NCBI GenBank assembly: GCA_036365515.1
Contig: CM070873.1
Span: 25,340,585-25,404,584, forward strand
Reading direction: 5' to 3'
DNA: 64,000 nucleotides
Source: Torymus aiolomorphi
Taxonomy: Eukaryota > Arthropoda > Insecta > Hymenoptera > Torymidae
Both the position numbers and the translations under genes were made by a program. Shown piece by piece: positions 24,301-37,900 of the stretch (position 1 is the first letter of the stretch; every line of letters starts with the position of its first letter). The notes beneath the pieces are model-generated. The model made no database searches. It saw only the letters and a program-made list of their open reading frames with translations, and had not been told where the DNA came from.

Positions 24301-27300
24301 GTTATAGAGTAGAAAAAACAATGGTAAGGAAGGAATTAATTGTAGATACTCAAACTGCCTTTTTCAATGGTCAGGTAGTTCAAATATGCTACATAGATGA
24401 AAATGATGCGAAATCTTTAAATTTAAACTTATTGTAATAATAATGATAATTTGTTAATCAAACAAAAGCATTATGTTGTGATCATATTTTATAAGAAGGA
24501 ACTTATAATATAAAATCATTTATTAAAATGTAATAATTTATTTTAAAATAAAAATTGTTATGTTCCTTAATAAAAATAAAATTTTTAATTTTCAATAGAC
24601 TGATTAATTATTTGATTTTTGAAAATTTTATTATGGCATAATTATTAAAGAATTAATTACTGGAAAAAAGAATTGAAAAATACCTATGGTAAAATATTAA
24701 ATTTGACCGTGCCATGCGTGCCCCGTCGGGTGCCACAATCCACCCGCCGGTGGGGCACGTAGAACATTTTTTTCAGAATTTCTTTTCTGTCTTTTATCAA
24801 TAATTAAAAGAAAATGAAAAAAAAGTTAATAGTTTATTTTATTTTATTTTTTTCTGATCTAATTATTCCGTTTTTGTACATTTTGAAATAATACACGGTT
24901 TAGTTGTTATTTTTAATCAAAGTTAGGGTGTCACACGTGCCCCGCCCTCCCCTACTTACTTATCAAAACAAACTCACTCCTAAAAATCAATCAATTGTCC
25001 GCCTTTCTCCTAAAATTATCCCTATCCATAGTCACTGCACAAAAGCCAAACCCATATATAAAATAAACTTTTTTTCCATTCTACAAGCTGGCTTGTTTAA
25101 CTGACAGCCAACTTAATTACGCGATTTCATGAATAACACATACGTACGTATGCGTCGTAGATTAGCCAGCGCCGTTTCTAGATTGCAGTGGCCCGCGAAA
25201 TCCAGGTCAATACGTTAGACATGCAAGCCCGCTTAATCTTTTAATTCGCATGACAGCGCGTATATATAATGCGCGCGGCTTTTTCGACGTCTTATTATAC
25301 CCCCTTTAAGTCCGCCAGTGCGCGCGCCACTTTCCGACGAGAGGGAGATTGTTTTCTGGCACGCTTGTTAATTGCAGCTGTACTTCGATTTGTTAGATCT
25401 AATGTGGCTGTGTGCACGGAAAAACCTTTTCGCTGTAAAAACCAGCACTAAAAATAAATAGTATAATAAATTAATTGACTATCATCGCTTTCTGTTAGGG
25501 CAAGTTTTTTTTTTTTTAATAGAACTATTTATAATTGCTGCTAAAAAAAGGTAAAGTTTAGTTAAAAGTTTAAAGTTAAGTTTAAGTTTAAGTTTTTTTT
25601 TTTTAAGTTTCAAGTTTAGTTTTCTATACGAGATTTGAGTTACAAGTTATCAAGAGGTTTAGGGTTCTTTTGTAAATGGAAGATTTTGGAGAAAAATGTT
25701 CAGGGATTTTATCAATCTTTTCAACTTATTATACAATTTTAATAAGTTATTCGTTAATTTGATTAATTAATTGTTGAGCCAATGTAATTATCTTACATGA
25801 ACATTTAAGTTAATTTTTAAACTGCACAAGCAAGAAATTAAAGTTGGTATTTGAATATTTAAAAGGTTTGAGACCGAAAAACGATTCATGTTTTTACCTG
25901 GATCATTCATTTATCCATTTTGTTTATAACTTTTTATTTTTTTGGAATTAAATTTTTTTTTATAGGGCAATATATTTCTTTGTGTTCAAAATGCATCATA
26001 AAAGAACCGACTGTTCTGTATTTTAATCCAGTTTGAATATCCAAGCTTCAAGTTAAATGTGCAATGATGCATTAAATGAAATACGTTTAAAATACAGGTT
26101 TATTATATACATGGTAATAACATTTTTATTCGCTTTTAGTTATGAGGATTCCGATCACTGAATTGTCGTCTTCAGTGTATAGATTTTTTTTATAAAAAGT
26201 CAAGTCCTGAAATTATGATTTTTCTTACATTTTAAATATTCGACGCGCATTCATTTAATTATTAAAAAATGAAATCGATACTAAATAGTTGTAGCTAAAA
26301 ACATTTAGCTAAAAGAAATCACACAAAAATCGTTTTTTTTTTTTCAAATTCGAACTAATTTCTTCTATAACCGATAAACGCTACATGCATATTACTAAAA
26401 ACAAGATTCTTGAGACCAATCACAAAAATAGTTAAATTCAAAAAGTTTAATTATAAGTTAAAATGGGCGCACAAACCACATTATTACCTTGGTAGAAACC
26501 CCTATAGCACTGAATATTTGAGGAATATTCCCTCAATATTCATTTGCCATTTTCACAATTTTCGCTAATATTCCCTCAACGTTAATGAACATAAAAGAAA
26601 CCCTTAGGGAATATTCCTGCAAACCTTGATGACCGTTTTTCCATTCCTTTTCTAAAATGATCAGGTAGGCTACCTATTATTGTAATATTGCAGGAATATT
26701 CGTACAAGGTTAATTAATACTAGACGAATATATAATTAAGTTTCACCAATTTTTCCTCGATTAAGCAGTATTGCAAAAATATTGGTACAAGATTCATCGA
26801 CACGAGAGGAGCATTCAATATATTCCCCTATAACACTTAATATTGGAGCAACATTGCTTCAATGTTGCTGCGACATATTCGCCATATTCGCTAATATTTC
26901 CTTAACGTATACAGGTAACGTTAGTATTTAAGTTGTTTATTTCACATAGATAAGGCGTAAAATTTTGAGTCCTCATCCCCCATTGCAAACGGGATATAAA
27001 AAACAAGGCAAGCCTTGTAAATCGGACTCTTCGTAAAGAGTCATTTGATCGGTTGAATCTCACGGCTTATATACTCTCGGCCATTCAGTGTATCTACAGA
27101 AAGCGCTATCAGCGCTCCGCATAGCGGTGATAAAGGGAAACTTGTGATGGGCGGCTCTGGATATGCAAGCTTCGGCTATTTATCCGCCATGCGGCGTACC
27201 GGTAGCGCTTTCTGTGGTTACACTGGATGGCCGAGAGTATATAAGCCGTATAATTCAACCGTTCAAATGACTCTTTACGAAGAGTCCGAATTACAAGGCT

Positions 27301-30300
27301 TGCCTTGTTTTTGATATCCCGTTTGCAATGGGGGATCAGGACTCAAAATTTTACGCCTTATCTATGTGAAATAAACAACTTAAATACTAACGTTACCTGT
27401 ATACGTTAAGGGAATATTAGCGAATATGGCGAATATGTCGCAGGAACATTGAAACAATATTGCTCCAATATTAAGTGTTATAGGGGAATATATTGAATGC
27501 TCCTCTCGTGTCGATGAATCTTGTACGAATATTGCTGCAATACTGCTTAATCGAGGAAAAATTGGTGAAACTTAATTATATATTCGTCTAGTATTAATTA
27601 ATCTTGTACGAATATTCCTGCAATATTACAATAATAGGTAGCCTACCTGATCATTTTAGAAAAGGAATGGAAAAACGGTCATCAAGGTATGCAGGAATAT
27701 TCCCTAAGGGTTTCTTTCATGTTCATTAACGTTGAGGGAATATTAGTGAAAATTGCGAAAATGGCAAATGAATATTGAGGGAATATTCCTCAAATATTCA
27801 GTGCTATAGGGGAATATTAACCAACGGTTGGCGAACTGCTTGTCAATTTTGAAATTAAAAACGTCACACCATGATTATACTGCTATTGTCGACAAAGAAT
27901 AACTATTTATGCATGTGAACAGATTATATTATACATGCTTTAAAATATAACAACAGTTTTAAATAGTTATAATTAAATTTCGATGTTAATCTCAAGTAGA
28001 AATGCCTCCATTTGATTAACATGCTAACCAACAAAGTTGGTTTATTTTCTACCAGGGTAGGTATGATGTACGTTTGAATTCGTTAAACATCAAATAGTAA
28101 ATCAATCTGTTCCAGTTGTTAGTGCAACTATTCAAATAGTTAAAAAAAAATCATTTAGTAACAAACATCAACAAACTTGGTACACTTACTCAACACCTTA
28201 CCCATCCAATCCCTTTTATCCACAGGTAGATTCTTCAAGAATGAATCAAAGACCTCCAACCCTCGTTGAACGATCCATCAGCCGCGCCCCGGAAGGGGCA
28301 CCGCGACAAGCCGCGTATGTGTGTGCGCGCCTGCTTTCGTCGGGGTATCGCATGCCAGCCGGCGATCCGTAGCCCTGCGGTTTTCGGGGGAGGCGGGGCA
28401 TCGAACCAAGACGGGCGTCGCTTAGCTTTAATTTATTCGATGCTGACCGATAAAAGTCCGTACCGGGGAGAATTATACGCGAATAATCAGACTCGCGCGG
28501 GGTGCCGTAAATTTACGAATCGCCGGGTCTTGAGGTGAGGGTTTTTTTTTGGTTGGCAGTAGTGCGGTGATTGAGGACTGAGTTTTTTTGTGGTGTAAAC
28601 AGGAAAACTTAGGTTAAGGGGATATCGGAGCTAATTACAGATTTCTACATTGAGTTTTATATTATTTAAAGTCAGTTTTAAGTTTTTTTAAGTTATCGAA
28701 GTCATCCGATGCTTGTGTTGAGTTAACGTAAGCTGGGTGAGAAAGATAATTAATGAAAATCAAAAATTGAATGAAAAGAATGAACAATTCGAGAATGTCG
28801 ATAAGGATATGTAATTCCAGATAGGCTCCGATATCCCCTTAAGGAAATTTCGTTTTTTAGTGAGGATGAAAATGATGACGTGAAGTTTCCTTTAATGATT
28901 CTTCAGTTTTCAATATCAACAAGTATTCTGTATTTTTGATCACACTAGTAATGAAGTTATAAACAATGCTGATTAAAAATGTTTGGTTTAAGAATCGAAG
29001 AAGAATTAAGTACATAATAAATAATAACATATCAGTTATAGGGATCATGTGTGAATTATTAATCGACACTTTCAAAATTTTTTATTTGATATTATAATTT
29101 AAAGTCAGTTATATTGAACTAGTTAATTATGAATATTGTAGTACTCAGATAAACCTAATTTTGATTATTATCCTTTTTTTGTGTTTTATCTGTCAAAGTG
29201 TTAATTCTTGGTATTAAACATTATAAGGAACCAGTCACGGGCTAATGAATTAGCAGTGGGTTTTTATGCAGCGTAAAAATGTTGAAAATCGTGAAAAGAG
29301 TATGTAAAAAAGTATATATCTACTAGCAAAAAATTTAATCTTCTAGTGAAAACATACTTTATTGGAGTGTTAAACGCGCGTAATCTTTAACTCTATAGAT
29401 ATATAACCAAACCATGGGCTCTAATTGCTTTTAAAATTAAACTCATTTCGAATGCAAATTAAATGGGTTTCCACTCTGGCTAAAACCGGAGATATAGTGT
29501 GAAATCAACGAAATTGTCTATATTCGATAAAATACAAATTAATGAGATGGAGTATTGAGTGGTTACGTTAGGGAATTATGATCGCTGTGTATCGCGAATA
29601 ATTTAATTGAAATTGAAAGCTGTGAATTTATTTTCCGGGAGATAAAAGACAAATTCTGGACAAACTCACCGAGTTTTTAAAATTCTGACTACAATTCTAT
29701 GCAATGATACTTAAAAACCAATCGTCGAAAATATTCCTTTTGAAGATTTAAACTTTCATGCGAAATCGTTATGAAAAATGCCGGAACCAGAGAGAATAAA
29801 CTTTTGGCTGAATTTTGGCTTGACCCTTCCATCTGTATGTCTTCTTCAAAGAACGTAATATATTTTATATAGAAGAACTCAAAAAAGTGGTAGCTTTTGA
29901 TGAGTACACTTTCACATAAAAATGTTGTTTTCATACCATTTTCAACCGAATAGCTTTCATTTTATAAAGGAAATACGTTTAAATAATTTTTATGTACAAA
30001 TGTTTGTTTTAATGCACACATGCCACAAATAATAAAAATTTGAAAGTTTGCTTGATTAATAAATCAATAAAAAAAGTTACCAAATATCTTTTATTATGTA
30101 AAAATTAAACATTCGTATTATTGGATATTTTGAAAGGTAAAAAATGGACATCGGACGAACCAATTTCACGTATCAAAAAATTCTATAACAAAATGAATTT
30201 TTACTATCGACGAACCGTCCGGTGACGCACTTCGTATATTGGTAATTGTTATAACGTTTCTCCCCTTTGTCTTTGTATCGTTAATTAGGGCTGCCGCAAG

Positions 30301-31890
30301 AGTCGATATAAATATCGATATCGTATTGATATTGTACCAATATCAATATCGATATCAAGACGATATTTTCTAAATCTTCGCAATACAAGACCAATATTAT
30401 ACATATCAATAATCAATACAAGACAAAACTCTTGCGCCAATATATCGCGATAATCTCGATATTGAATATACTTCTGACCAGGGGCGAATTCAGTCCTGGG
30501 TCATGGGAGAGGGGGTGGGGGCGAGTATATCCCATGACCTTTTTTTAAGGAAGTGATGCGAAAAAAAACAAACAATTTTTAAACCCAAGTAGCCGGGGGA
30601 TATGAGGTCCATGCATATACGGGAGTCATGTAGACATGAAAAAATAAGTAAAACGATTATTTAAAATAATTTTTAAACCTAAGTAGCCGGGGGATATGAG
30701 GTCCATGCATACATGCATATAAGGGAGTCATGTAGACATGAAAAAATAAGCAAAACAATTATTTAAATAAGTTTTAAACCCAAGTAGGCGGGAGATATGA
30801 GTGCCACGCATATGAGGGAGCCATGTAGATATGAAAAATAAGCAAAAGGATTATTTAAATAATCTTTAAACCCAAGTAGCCGGGGGACGCGAGATCCACG
30901 CATATTAACAAATTACGTATAGATTTGCAACAATAAGCAAGACCAATATTTAAACAATTTTTAAACCCAAGTAGCCGGGGGATATGAGGTTCACGCATAT
31001 TAGGGAATTACGTAGATCTACAACAGACAATTATTTATAGTATCCCCCCCCCCGCCTACTTGAGTTTAAAAATTATTTAAATAATCGTTTTGCTTATTGT
31101 TGCACGTCTACGTAATTCCCTAACATGCATGGACCTCATATCCCCCGCCTACTTGAGTTTAAAAATTGTTTAAATAATCGTTTTGCTTATTTTGTTATGT
31201 CTACATGACGATCCCTAATATCCCCACAATAACTACTTGCGTGGACCTCGCGTCCCTCGGCTATTTGGGTTTAAAAATTATTTAAATAATCGTTTTGCTA
31301 ATTTTTGATGTCTACATGACTACCTTATATGTGTGGACCTCATATCCCCCGCCTACGAACTCGACCGAGAGCTATCCAAAATCTACAAGGAATTTCGAAG
31401 CGATTAAGTAAGTTTTACTCCCGTAATCGTTGGACATAAAAAACTTATTTTTTTCATATTAAAATTTTTTTCTCAAAAACTAATCGACAAAATGGATTCA
31501 AATTTTTACAGATTATAGCTATTTATATTCTGCATTATCATTATTTTTTTCAAAAAAATTGACCGTTTAGTTTCGGAGTTACAGGCTTAAAAAAAACACG
31601 TTTTTGTTAATAACAAAAGAACTGTGATAGCTAGAGAAATTTTTTTTTTTTAGAAAATATAGGTATTTTAATGCTCTTTCGAATGCTAGCCATTCGATTC
31701 AAATCTCTTGGTGTTATCATTAAAAAAAAGCGAAAATCAATTTTGAGAAAATCGTAAATTCGAAATAAAACAAAAACGCATCGGCCCAATCAAAAAACGA
31801 ATTTTTGACTCGCCATCACACAAAAAAATAAAAAAAAAATGGGACCTGTTGTCCGGTTAAAATCGATCGAATAGAAGTTGAGATCCAGGT

Positions 31891-31940
<50 letters not shown>

Positions 31941-34900
31941 GCGCACGCACACACATACACACACATCCATACAGATACACCCACATCCATACAGAAATTT
32001 TTCAAAAATCATGTATTTTGATTAAAAACAATTATAACATATTTTTACAACAACTCAAAAAATTACTATCACAAAGTTTCCTGTAGGAGGAAGCAATTAT
32101 ATACTTAAGGTAGTTCTTACCCAAGAAAATGATCGTTAAAAAAGTATTGCGTATAAGCTATTGCTCAAATATTATATTACAAGTGATAGTAAAATCCAAA
32201 AGTAGGTTGCTTTAAGTAACAGAAAAATTTTTCAAATATAAATTATATACATTAAAGCCTAAAAGTTGGTAAATAAGGAAAAATATCACAAAAAGTCATG
32301 AATTATTTTTGTTTTTTATTCGATTTTTTTATTCAAAACACTATTTTGTTTCTGAAACGTTCCTCGATAAATTCACCGCATGAAATTGTCAACAAATCAT
32401 TTTACACAAAGTTAGAGCTATTAGTTGCTAAGTTTTTGTAATTTTTTTTAAACAAATTTCTCTAACTTTGTGTAAAATGATTTGTTGATAATTTCATGCG
32501 GTGAATTTATCGAGGAACGCTTGAGAAACAAAATAGCGTTTTTAATAAAAAATCGAATAAAAAACAAAAATAATTCATGACTTTTTGTGATATTTTTCCT
32601 TATTTAGCAAATTTTAGGCTTTAATGTATATAATTTATATTTGAAAAATTTTTTCTGTTACTTAAAGCAACCTACTTTTGGATTTTACTATCACTTGTAA
32701 TATAATATTTGAGGAATAGATTATATAGAATACTTTTTAACGATCGTTTTCTTGGGTAAGAACTACCTTAATTATTTCTCGAACCTTTTACACCAGATTC
32801 GTAATAAAAAGTTTGTCAACAATTCCTTTTACGCATTTGTTTGTTTTATTGTAATAATTGTAATAAATTATAGAATGATATTGTTAAAAATGAAGTTATA
32901 ACGAGGTTTTGTGGTAGTAAATTGTCGACATCGATATTCTCGGCACAAGACCAATACAATATCGAGACAAGATCGATATTCTCATTAACCAATATCGAAC
33001 AATATCGAGACAATATTTTAATTTACCATTATAGTGCGATATCGAGACAATATTTTCCAAAATGTCGTTTTGTCTTGTATTGCGGCAGCCCTATCGTTAA
33101 TGTAAAAAAATGTGTACCTTTCTCTAATTTATAAAAAATGTTTTCCTCAACGCTCTGTAACCCTGAAAAGGGGAGTTAAAAACACTATAAACTTTATGAT
33201 GTCCATTTTTCACCTTTCAGAATATCTTTTATCTCTGAAATATATTATACTTATTCCATCGTATTTTATCTATATATTTTTACTTTGCAATCCTGTTTAT
33301 AAATTCTCTAAAAACACATTTTATTTTTATTTGACTTTTGTAATTTAAATTATACGCGCATAAATTACACACCATCTGAAAATATTCTAATCCTGTACTA
33401 TAACAACCAATCCATTCTTCTTCTATGCCCACAGGTGTGCAATTCGTGCGGGACTGTCCGCGCGAGCCGCGCATTCCCGTGTACATGGTTGTGGGCGGCA
33501 CGCTGGGCGGCGTGCGGATGTTCTGGACGCTGTACTCGCAGATACGCTCGCGGAGGCCGGAGGTGCTGACAGTGCCGGGTACCGGCAGCCACTTGTCGCC
33601 CAAGTACTGCGCCTCGGCGCTGCTCACGGGCTTCCTCATCGTCTGGTTCACGTTGGGTGAGTAATCTGTGATGAACGAGGACGTTGATGTGATGAAAATT
33701 TGTTGGAAGGTAATTTTGACGACTTTTGTGAAATGTTAGATTGCCTTGAAATTAATTTTTAGAAATATCTTAAAATCATTTTGACTTTGATTTTTAAAAT
33801 AATTGTAGCTCGAAAATATCACTATATGTGTGTATCTCATTGATTTCGGTACATACGAGCGTAAAGAAATAATTTCATTTATTACATAATGTTGCGATCG
33901 TAATAACGCGTTAAAGAGCAGGGACGTGTGTTGATACAGGAATATTTTCCGCATACTTAATTTTGTAATTTATTACCTCTTAAATTTTAATAGAGGATCT
34001 ATAAAACTAATGTTAGCATAAACAATCTATAAAGATCAAATCAGTATTCAAAAACTCAAAACTTTTATTACTGCAATGATGTATGCATGAATATCAGATG
34101 AAAACTTGACTTATCTACTTAAATAAAATTTGTTATTTCGTTATATTTTAATAAAAGTTCCAAGTAGTTGAAACAGTTGCGTATCGTCCTTTTCAATCCC
34201 AAGGACATTCTTTTTTTTATACAGAACATATATTTGATGTTATCTAAAGTGTTGAAAACGCATAATGGAAATTCAAGTTTCGAAAGTTTCATTATTTTGT
34301 TGTTTCAGAATTCTTTTTCCATACACTGAGATAAGATGATGCTTTTTTCTATTTAGATTTTTTGAATAAACTTTATATGTGTATTATTAGTTTTATAAAT
34401 TTCTTATACCAAGACTATTTTATTGTAAGTTTACAGAAATTTTTAATTCAGCTCAAATTATTTACATTATTTATAGCATTCAGTTCTTGAATTTTCATTT
34501 CGTACTTTATCTTGCAACCTCATACATAGTCAAAAGCAATTGAAATACAATTTTTCTAGTAACAATCCTTGAAAATGTATTAGTTTTTTAAAATACTCTA
34601 AAATAAACATTAAATTTTCTCTACAGCAAACTTTTAAATTGTCAGAAATGGGAAATTCATTTAACTTTTCACCTGCTATAATTCTTTTTTACGTATATAA
34701 ATAAGAAACAATTTTTTTTTCTTTATTTTGTCAAATTCATGGTCTCCGTCGTAAAGTAAGGCGTATAAGATATTTTAAAACCGAATTCCATCCACTTCCA
34801 AGCATTCTCAGTCACTTCTAACTCATGTAACATCCAACGTCTTATTTTAAAAATAAACTTATTATTTAAATTCCATTTTACGTAATAAAATCAGAGCTTT

Positions 34901-37900
34901 TTATACATATACATCTCGGTCATACTCGTCCCAATAAAGCAAATCAGCCCGAAATAACACAAGTATCACAAAAGCTACACCCTTGCCATTCAAACAGCTC
35001 GCCTCTTCCAGAAGAATCCAAAGTCCCCGTTTCATTGTCCTCCTCTCCTCTCTCATCCCTCCTGAATAGCATTATAAAAAAAACCTCGATACTCCCGAAC
35101 AAAGGTAACGCTTCTCTTTCTTCTTTTTCTTCCCCTCCACCTCAATCACGGCTGCTCGATTCCCTGAATACATTTTCGTCGCGAGTGCGCGCGCGTACTT
35201 AACTCCCTTCCTCTCTTCCTCAATAAAATTTATTCTCTCACAAATCTTCTGGGGGGGATTTATGCGCGCGCTCATGAGCGAGGAAGAAAAGAGCGATTCG
35301 ACAAACTGGGTGAGATTCTTATCGAGAGCGAGAGGCGGAAGCAGCACACGCGAGCTGGAATATCGCCGACCCTGAAAATTCCGGAACTCGCGTGGGCGCG
35401 GTGGTTAGGTGGTAAAGAGAGGGGGGAAAGTATATTGGACGGTGAATTGCTTTGTTTTGGAAGGGCCGCGTATTTTGGTCAGCTGTGGGAGATTGGGTAA
35501 TGATTGCGAATGACGAAAGGGCACATAGTTATTTTGCTGTGCGGGCTTGTAAGGCTCACAATCGATAGCAAATAAAGTTTTCTGTAGTTGTGGCGGTTGA
35601 GAATTCTGGATTACTGGAAAAATATTATGTTGGCAATAAAAATTGGCTATAAAAATTGCTGTTGAAGCTGAAATACAAAAACATAGTAAAAAGAAGAGAT
35701 TCAATTATAGTAACAGGAAATTCGAAAAAAGCAAATTATTTCGTTTGACTGAAAACACTTTTTTTTAGGAAGTTAATGGACGGAGTAATTTGAGTCGCTA
35801 ATCTATTTGGTTAGTATGATAGTATCTCTATTTGACAAAGATTAGATTTTATGGGAAAATAAATTACCTTATCGGAAATGTTAAATTTGCCGAATTTTGC
35901 CTAATTCAATCGATGGGGACAGACGATAAACTTATAGATTAAGATAATAATGCCTGGGAATGATTCCATCTAACATAGAACGTTTTTCGATGATTGATAT
36001 AGATTAGGAAATTTCCATGAATATTAGCAGATTCCCGAGTGAAAATAAAGTTTTGCAAAAATACGTAAAAATGGCAAGATATGATAAACTAATTAATTAA
36101 TCGATCGCAGTTCATTGATTATAAATACTTTGGTAGCATGGTACTTGATATATTACTCAAAAATCTTTTAAAGAGTTGCATTAAATAGTAAACGTTGTTA
36201 AAACATGCATGAAAGATGCATACTCAATAAAATTTCTTAATGCAGCCTGAAATGAGTGATATATTACCTTGTCTAATTCCATTCATAAAATGCTTTTTAC
36301 AATTATCCATGGATCATTCCCTAGTAGAAATTCATCTATATGAAATAGCCAAGAAGTTAGAAAATGGCTAGTAAAACTGGCTAATTAATAGCTATGATGA
36401 AACGATTTTTCGACCATTATTTGCCTACTTCTTAGATTGACGTAACAATAAAATATTCGTATTTGATTTACTTACTAATTTTATCTTTGATGAAAGAGCA
36501 TTAAAGTGCACTGGATGGCTTACCAAAATATAAATAAATAATATTAACTAATAAATCATTTGTTGTACTCATTCTATGAATAATTCGGCAAAACTTTTAT
36601 TTCTCCATCTGATTCTGTCTCTCTCACTCCTTGCCATAACAGCAAGCCTTCTACTAGCCATTGCCAGACTAAAAAAAACTGATCAGTTTTAATACCTTTA
36701 AAATACTCAAGAACAAGCTTGTGCTTGTCTTCGAAAACCCCATTCTATTTTTCAATCTATTAAATGGCAAAATAATAGGAGAAAAAGCGTTTCATCGGAA
36801 GCTAGAAACTGGACAAGAGAAATTCCTATTTTATAGCGAGTTTCTACTATGATTGGTCAGTTACTAGTTATAAAATGTTTTGGATTTCCACCAGGGTTGT
36901 TCAGAACTAATTCAGAACTACCTAATTCAGAATAAAAATATCAAACTGAAACAATTAATGATTTAATAAGATACTGGAATCAAAATATCATTTACAACTA
37001 ACACGGTAAACTAGTAAATTATGTTTCCAAATTACAACAAACATTGATCGCCACTTTTCTAAAATAACTCAAAACATAATTTTATCTATTTTTTTCAAAA
37101 TAACGTTTAGAACTAATAAAAAGTACCAATCATTGGCCATCATAAGACCTTAGATTATAAGAGTTAGACGTATAAAAATACTATTAAGCCTTTAAAAAAC
37201 AACTATTTAATTGTAAAATCGTTCTTCAAATTATCAGAAAACGTTAAAACAGCATATTTTATAATTGTATCAGAGTAAATTAATTAAATAACTACAAGTG
37301 TGAAAGCACTTGTAATTAATGTCTCGAAATTTCGCTCCAATACTCGGCCCCCTTGCTTACAATAGTACACAATCTTTCTTGATCTAAAATATGTGGTAAA
37401 TTTTTAATTCTTACTTTACTTAAACTGTTGTTTGTAACATGTATTTAAATACGCAATTCAACAATGTACCTTAAAATATGCAAAAATAGATATTACTTGC
37501 ATAAATAGTTGCTAACCTATTTTTTCATGTACATGTGGCCACTTTATGGGCTGGAATTATCTTTAATCTTATCTGAAAGTACCATTAGGTGGCTGTCGAA
37601 GTACAGATATCATAACAAATTTTAATTTGTCTTCTTAAAATATAAAATAGAAAACGCAACCCGTTGTTAGTTACTAGAATCTATACATCTAGATAGGATT
37701 TGAAAAAGAAAATAACGTATTTGTATTAATGTAACTTGCAAAAAATACTACTAAGTGTTTGCGGATACTTACTAGTACACGATTTTTGATGGTCAAGCTA
37801 TCTAATGTTTATTTTACCAAAAGTTCATCAATCATTCAAACAAATCCGACCCTAATCTTCTACAAAAACTTTTTCCAATTTCCATCCCAACATCTCTTTT

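Larger units (their letters stand above)
30286..33093. mobile_element. hAT-like non-autonomous element 2 with 8-bp target duplication
   Basis: Termini TAGGGCTGCCGCAAGA and TTGCGGCAGCCCTA are inverted, flanked by identical TCGTTAAT copies at 30278-30285 and 33094-33101. That is the 8-bp duplication expected for hAT insertions. Both subterminal zones are full of ATATCGAGACAATAT-like words. Cargo, left to right: array of ~92-bp repeats, microsatellite, TTAA hairpin. No transposase frame. Confidence 0.88.

Noticed and set aside
33280..33651. 123-codon minus-strand frame over exon 6
   Set aside because: Shadow of exon 6, which has splice sites and membrane-helix coding on the + strand.
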